Shown piece after piece: positions 6,083 through 8,872 of a stretch of DNA of 8,872 nt. Below the pieces are notes generated by a model, which saw only the letters and a list, made by a program, of their open reading frames with translations, was not told the origin of the DNA and ran no database searches. The stretch spans positions 1-8,872 of the forward strand of contig JBKJQB010000205.1 of the NCBI GenBank assembly GCA_046594105.1. The letters are read 5' to 3'. This DNA comes from JBDSGC01 sp046594105 (GTDB lineage: Bacteria > Acidobacteriota > Thermoanaerobaculia > Gp7-AA8). How positions within the stretch are numbered: the stretch's first letter is position 1; the number at the start of each line of letters is the position of its first letter. The translations under genes were made by a program, and so were the position numbers.

Positions 6083-6406
6083 TCATGCTCCTTTCACGAC
6101 CGGAAGCTTTTCGGCGATCCATCGAAGAAGGCCACCGTCGATATTGCGAACATCGAAGCCTGCATTTGAGAGTTGCTGCGCTGCGATCGTCGAACGGTTG
6201 CCGGAACGGCAGAGAGTGAGCAGGGTGCGGGTGCCATCGAGCTCACCCGTTCGGGCGGCCAACTCTCCGAGGGGGACGAGACGGGAGGGTTCCACATGAG
6301 TGTCGCCATACTCGGCGGGCTGTCGAACGTCGATGATCTCGACCGCGTCTCCGCGCTGCAGCATCTCCAGTGCTTCTCGGGGTGTCACCTGTTTGAGCCT
6401 TGTCAT
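6083..6406 (-). CDS. Single-domain rhodanese sulfurtransferase
   Basis: This 107-residue cytosolic protein is one rhodanese domain of GlpE/PspE size. It has IIDVRQPAEYGDTHVEPSRL at about 24-43, the active loop CRSGNR with catalytic Cys66, and the C-terminal IDGGLLRW motif at 89-96. It would accept sulfane sulfur from small-molecule persulfides or thiosulfate and pass it on. It is the first gene of the operon: its TGA (6085-6083) lies 1 base from the ATG of the persulfide dioxygenase, indicating coupled translation and probably direct sulfur hand-off. ATG 6406 was chosen because the rhodanese domain begins there and a promoter-like -10 lies about 28 bases upstream. The frame remains open to 6649, but that extension runs through the promoter region. 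No strong Shine-Dalgarno site is visible for this start; ATG 6448 is a less likely alternative. Confidence 0.88.
   Translation of the reverse strand: MTRLKQVTPREALEMLQRGDAVEIIDVRQPAEYGDTHVEPSRLVPLGELAARTGELDGTRTLLTLCRSGNRSTIAAQQLSNAGFDVRNIDGGLLRWIAEKLPVVKGA
6088..6094 (-). promoter_or_regulatory. Strong Shine-Dalgarno site of the CstB-like gene
   Basis: AAAGGAG on the minus strand lies 6 bases before the ATG at 6081, inside the last codons of the upstream rhodanese. It is the best ribosome site in the operon, which suggests the dioxygenase is made in larger amounts than its neighbours. Confidence 0.75.
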
Positions 6407-6433
6407 GGATGACCGAAACCGTATCTCGCCGTC

Positions 6434-6461
6434 AGTATATTCCAACATAGACATGTAGTAA
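6434..6461 (-). promoter_or_regulatory. Candidate promoter of the sulfur operon in an A/T-rich divergent region
   Basis: On the minus strand TATACT (6439-6434) matches the -10 consensus at five of six positions. TTACTA (6461-6456) is a weak -35 at a 16-base spacing. Transcription would begin near 6427, about 20 bases before the rhodanese ATG. The surrounding 6430-6475 is clearly richer in A/T than the rest of the window, as expected for a divergent operator. CATAG occurs at 6446-6450 and 6467-6471, 21 bases apart, a possible pair of half-sites for the ArsR protein. No convincing plus-strand promoter hexamers were found. Confidence 0.4.
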
Positions 6462-6584
6462 TCTGCCATAGCCATCCAACCGACCCATCCGGATCGCAGC
6501 GGGAGCACATCCTCCAGATATGCCTGTATGGGCACATTGGCGGGTTGGCAGAATAGGCGGCGCGTCGCGGTGGTTTCATCGAGT

Positions 6585-6950
6585 ATGCACAAGAAGCTTG
6601 AACTCAGTCCGGCGGCGATCTCCCTGGTGGCCGCGCGCTTCAAGGTCATGGGGGAGCCCTTTCGTTTACGCCTGCTTCAGGCGCTCGATCGGGGCGAGAA
6701 GAGTATCAGTGGGCTCGCCGAAGAGCTGGAGGCAAGCCAGCCGAGCGTGAGCAAGCACATCAAGATCCTCCACGATTCCGGTCTCATCGCCCGGCGTCAG
6801 GAGGGCAACACCGTGTACTGTTCGATCGCTGACGCCACGGTGTTCGATCTCTGCGATGTGGTCTGCTCCAGCCTGCGCGAGAGAATCGCGCAGCAGAACC
6901 AGAGCCTCTCTCCCCGTCGCTCCGCCCGCCCGACGGTAGGCCGCCGTTGA
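6585..6950 (+). CDS. ArsR/SmtB-family transcriptional repressor, probable sulfur-operon regulator
   Basis: This 121-residue winged-helix protein has the ArsR fold. LGEP-like FKVMGEPFRLRLLQAL spans 19-34, the recognition helix-turn-helix lies at about 41-63 (ISGLAEELEASQPSVSKHIK) and the wing at 68-80. Its only cysteines are Cys79 in the wing and Cys90/Cys94 in the last helix (FDLCDVVC). It lacks the CxC of ArsR/SmtB alpha-3 metal sites and also an early-helix cysteine like that of BigR/SqrR persulfide sensors. Divergent placement from the rhodanese-dioxygenase operon strongly suggests that it represses it. ATG 6585 was chosen because the family begins a few residues before this helix; ATG 6528 in the same frame adds residues with no family character. 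The Shine-Dalgarno site is weak. The stop overlaps the TTG of the next gene. Effector unknown; persulfide is inferred from context. Confidence 0.9.
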   Translation: MHKKLELSPAAISLVAARFKVMGEPFRLRLLQALDRGEKSISGLAEELEASQPSVSKHIKILHDSGLIARRQEGNTVYCSIADATVFDLCDVVCSSLRERIAQQNQSLSPRRSARPTVGRR

Positions 6951-7702
6951 AACGGGCCCTCCTCGGCGTTCTCGCCTCATTCCTCACCATCACCGCGCAC
7001 GCCGCTGCATCCATCGACACCCACGTGATCGTGCATGTGGTCGCCCGTGACGCCAAACTCATCGGATCGCATGTCGGCGGTGCGCGCGTCACCATTCGCG
7101 ATGCAGATTCCGGCCGGCTGCTGGCCTCCGGCATCCAGAAGGGCGAGACCGGCGATACGAAGACCATCATGAAGGAACCGCGGCTCCGAGGAGTCTCCCT
7201 CTACTCCACCCCCGGCGCGGCCGCTTTCGAAACAACCCTGAAACTGAGCCGGCCCACACGCGTTCGCATCAGCGCCGAAGGTCCCCTCGGAAATGCCCAG
7301 GCCACCGCCCAGTCCGAGACCACACTGGTATTGCTGCCGGGCCGCGACCTCCGCGGCGACGGCATCGTGCTGGAGCTTCACGGTTTCATCCTCGAACTCC
7401 TGAATCCCGCAGAGGGCAAGCCGGGTGTGGAGACTGTCCTCCGTGTCAAAGCCACCATGGCCTGTGGTTGTCCCATCGAGCCGGGCGGGTTGTGGAACGC
7501 CGACACGATCGAAATCCAGGCCCGGGTCCTTCGCGGAGATGAGGCAGTTCAGACCGTCGGGCTCACTTACGCCGGAACGTCCAGCACCTTCGCCGGCGTC
7601 CTGTCGCCGTTGCCGCGCGGCAAGTACGTCCTGGAGATCACCGCAGCCGATCCGGCTTCGGCGAACTTTGCCGTCTACCGCGAGCCGCTGCCGATCCGTT
7701 GA
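6947..7702 (+). CDS. Secreted protein of unknown function with a Cys-Gly-Cys-Pro motif
   Basis: This 251-residue protein starts at TTG 6947, overlapping the repressor stop by four bases (TTGA), so its translation is probably coupled to the repressor's. Residues 1-19 form a clear signal peptide (basic MKR, hydrophobic core, AHA before the cut), giving a periplasmic or exported product. The mature part is mostly predicted beta strand in two sections, about 22-145 and 160-250. The second looks like an Ig-like sandwich (VLRVKATMACGCPIEPGG, GLTYAGTSSTFAG, GKYVLEITAADP). The only two cysteines are Cys173 and Cys175 in ACGCP, which could bind a metal such as copper or receive sulfane sulfur. I do not recognise the family. 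Its link to the repressor suggests a role in the same stress response on the outer side of the membrane; this is inference. Confidence 0.85.
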   Translation: MKRALLGVLASFLTITAHAAASIDTHVIVHVVARDAKLIGSHVGGARVTIRDADSGRLLASGIQKGETGDTKTIMKEPRLRGVSLYSTPGAAAFETTLKLSRPTRVRISAEGPLGNAQATAQSETTLVLLPGRDLRGDGIVLELHGFILELLNPAEGKPGVETVLRVKATMACGCPIEPGGLWNADTIEIQARVLRGDEAVQTVGLTYAGTSSTFAGVLSPLPRGKYVLEITAADPASANFAVYREPLPIR

Positions 7703-7741
7703 TCTTCGGGTTGGCGACCGTCCGGTGACGAAGCCTCTGCC

Positions 7742-8422
7742 TCACGGCTTAGACGAACGCCTCTGCCGGAGGCAATCGTCCGGCGTGGAGTCTTCCACCA
7801 GATACACCTTCACATGGGAGCGCGATCCGTAACCCTTGCGTATGAAGGGCCGCGCCCCTTTCGGTCCGTTGCCAACGAAGATGTCGATGTGCGCCCCCCG
7901 GAAGCGGCCTCGATCATCGGCGGCGAAGATCCCGTCGTGCGTGGTGCCGTCCGGCAGGTGCGCTCCTTTCAGCTGAGGAATGCTGAGAGTGGAGCCCAGC
8001 TTCACGAAATCGGGGTTGACGGCCACGGTGCGGTAGGGAATCAGCGCGCAGCCGAGCTGCCCCTCGCCATATTGCGACCTGCCCAGCCGGAAGCGATTCT
8101 CGCCGTCGACCTTCCGGTCATACACCACGGTTCGCCCGTCGCGAAGCTGGCCGCTCCCTTCCATGATCAGATCTCTTCGAAACCTCTTGCTGGTGCGCGC
8201 CAGAACGCGTCCACGCGCATCCTCCAGCACCGTGCTGGCCTTGCCTCGGTATCGCGGGCCCGTCTCGTCGATGGTCCAGTAGAACGTGACCAGCGCTCTG
8301 CCCAGTTTCTTCGGAGCCTGGCCCCGACTCACCCCCGGCAACACGAGCAGGAGGAGCATCGCGAACCCAGCAATGCGAATCCGCGACAGGGAGGCTTCCC
8401 GTCTGGGATCCGCAGTGTTCAC
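7742..8422 (-). CDS. Secreted 3D-domain (double-psi beta-barrel) protein
   Basis: With the GTG start at 8422 this is a 226-residue exported protein. Residues 1-36 are a long signal peptide (basic SRIRIAG, then FAMLLLLVLPG, with GQA before the cut). A strand-rich section follows (ALVTFYW at 44-50, RFRRDLIMEGSGQLRDG at 80-96). The C-terminal 3D domain begins at about residue 130 (YRTVAVNPDFVKLGS), with conserved aspartates at 137 (NPDF), 169/170 (FAADDRG) and 180 (HIDIFVG), the three-Asp signature related to the MltA catalytic barrel. Such proteins are thought to act on peptidoglycan, usually as lytic transglycosylases. TTG 8485 overlaps the TonB-receptor stop and ATG 8359 is also in frame; 8422 gives the best signal peptide, but the choice is uncertain. 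It converges with the CGCP gene and sits just downstream of the receptor gene. Confidence 0.85.
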   Translation of the reverse strand: MNTADPRREASLSRIRIAGFAMLLLLVLPGVSRGQAPKKLGRALVTFYWTIDETGPRYRGKASTVLEDARGRVLARTSKRFRRDLIMEGSGQLRDGRTVVYDRKVDGENRFRLGRSQYGEGQLGCALIPYRTVAVNPDFVKLGSTLSIPQLKGAHLPDGTTHDGIFAADDRGRFRGAHIDIFVGNGPKGARPFIRKGYGSRSHVKVYLVEDSTPDDCLRQRRSSKP

Positions 8423-8481
8423 CGGTTTCTCGAGCAGCCGGGGTCGCAGGCGGAAAGCGCCCGCGACCCGAAGTCTCGTTA

Positions 8482-8872
8482 TCAATAGATGACGCGGAAA
8501 CCGAGCTGCAGAGTCCGCGGTGCCGTCAATGCGTTCGGCGCAGAGCCGCCGCTGTTGGTGGCGCCGTACGCAGTCTGCGTCACCCTGCCGAACGTCGCCG
8601 GCGTGTTGATGTCATTGGCCGGGTACCACCATCTCACCTGATTGAAGATGTTGAACGCGTCCAGGCGAACCATGAAGCTGATTTTCTGCGGCAGCGTGAA
8701 GGTCTTGTAGACACCTGCGTCGACGCTCTGCGCGCCGTCGGAGGTATACGAGTTGCGTCCGATGAAGTCCGACAGCGTGTCGCCGTACTGCGCGTGCCGG
8801 AATGCGCCGACGGGGACCTTGCCGTTGTCCACGGGGCCAGTGATGGTCCCGCTGCAATACTGCTTGTCGACG
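8482..8872 (-). CDS. C-terminal end of a TonB-dependent (Oar-like) outer-membrane receptor (partial)
   Basis: The frame is open from the right edge of the window to TGA 8484-8482, giving the last 129 residues. Motifs are the late-barrel signature GRNSYTSDGAQSVDAGVYK, the strand MVRLDAFNIFNQ, and the terminal strand RTLQLGFRVIY ending in an aromatic residue, as outer-membrane barrels need for BAM recognition. This combination is typical of the large Oar-like receptors with a carboxypeptidase-regulatory N-terminal domain, which are greatly expanded in Acidobacteriota. The N-terminal plug and most of the barrel lie outside the window, so the ligand cannot be guessed. The stop overlaps a possible TTG start of the 3D-domain gene, which suggests co-transcription. 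Confidence 0.88.
   Translation of the reverse strand, partial: VDKQYCSGTITGPVDNGKVPVGAFRHAQYGDTLSDFIGRNSYTSDGAQSVDAGVYKTFTLPQKISFMVRLDAFNIFNQVRWWYPANDINTPATFGRVTQTAYGATNSGGSAPNALTAPRTLQLGFRVIY

Noticed and set aside
6450..6455. ACATGT palindrome in the divergent promoter region as an ArsR operator
   Set aside because: Symmetry does not extend beyond six bases, which is too short to claim as an operator by itself.
6528..6584. Earlier ATG start for the ArsR repressor
   Set aside because: The added 19 residues lack family character, and no good ribosome site precedes ATG 6528.
7704..7733. Possible terminator hairpin between the CGCP and 3D-domain genes (CTTCG...CGAAG with inner ACCG-TC-CGGT)
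   Set aside because: The stems are short and interrupted, the inner loop is too small and no T-run follows, so it is too weak to annotate.
1..8872. tRNA, rRNA, CRISPR, insertion sequence or prophage features
   Set aside because: No cloverleaf, regular repeat-spacer pattern, transposase motif or terminal inverted repeats were seen on either strand.

Overview
The window comes from a G+C-rich bacterium, most likely an Acidobacteriota member or a close relative. The best clue is the right edge: the C-terminal end of a TonB-dependent, Oar-like outer-membrane receptor with the 'D-x-FNIFNQ' and 'RTLQLGFRVIY' endings that are abundant in that phylum. Three genes appear to use TTG or GTG starts. No tRNA, rRNA, CRISPR array, transposase or phage gene was found.

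Layout. 1-300 (+) is the 3' end of an unrecognised gene with a C-x2-C-x3-C motif. 301-453 is a convergent intergenic stretch with a strong 10-bp inverted repeat. 454-675 (-) is a small YgaP-type (DUF2892) membrane protein. 676-1109 has no intact gene; it holds a possible decayed coding relic and two copies of a GC palindrome. 1110-2048 (-) is a membrane-anchored alpha/beta hydrolase. 2178-6406 is a tightly packed minus-strand operon which reads, in transcription order: single-domain rhodanese, CstB-like persulfide dioxygenase with two rhodanese modules, rhodanese fused to DUF2892, TauE/SafE anion exporter, tiny four-cysteine zinc-ribbon protein, and sterol-desaturase-family membrane di-iron protein. 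6585-6950 (+) is a divergent ArsR-type repressor. It is translationally fused by a 4-nt overlap to a secreted protein of unknown function with one Cys-Gly-Cys-Pro motif (6947-7702, +). 7742-8422 (-) is a secreted 3D-domain protein directly downstream of the TonB-dependent receptor end (8482-8872, -).

How it fits together. The central block has the parts of a sulfane-sulfur (persulfide) detoxification operon. Rhodaneses carry and transfer sulfane sulfur, the CstB-like enzyme would oxidise it to sulfite or thiosulfate, TauE/SafE would export the oxidised product, and the divergent ArsR protein would be the persulfide-responsive switch, as in BigR/SqrR systems. Differences from known systems are an ArsR protein without the early cysteine of BigR/SqrR, no sulfide:quinone oxidoreductase in the window, a secreted CGCP protein coupled to the regulator, and a zinc ribbon plus lipid-hydroxylase-type enzyme at the operon end. 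Functions are inferred from motifs and context; no database search was possible.
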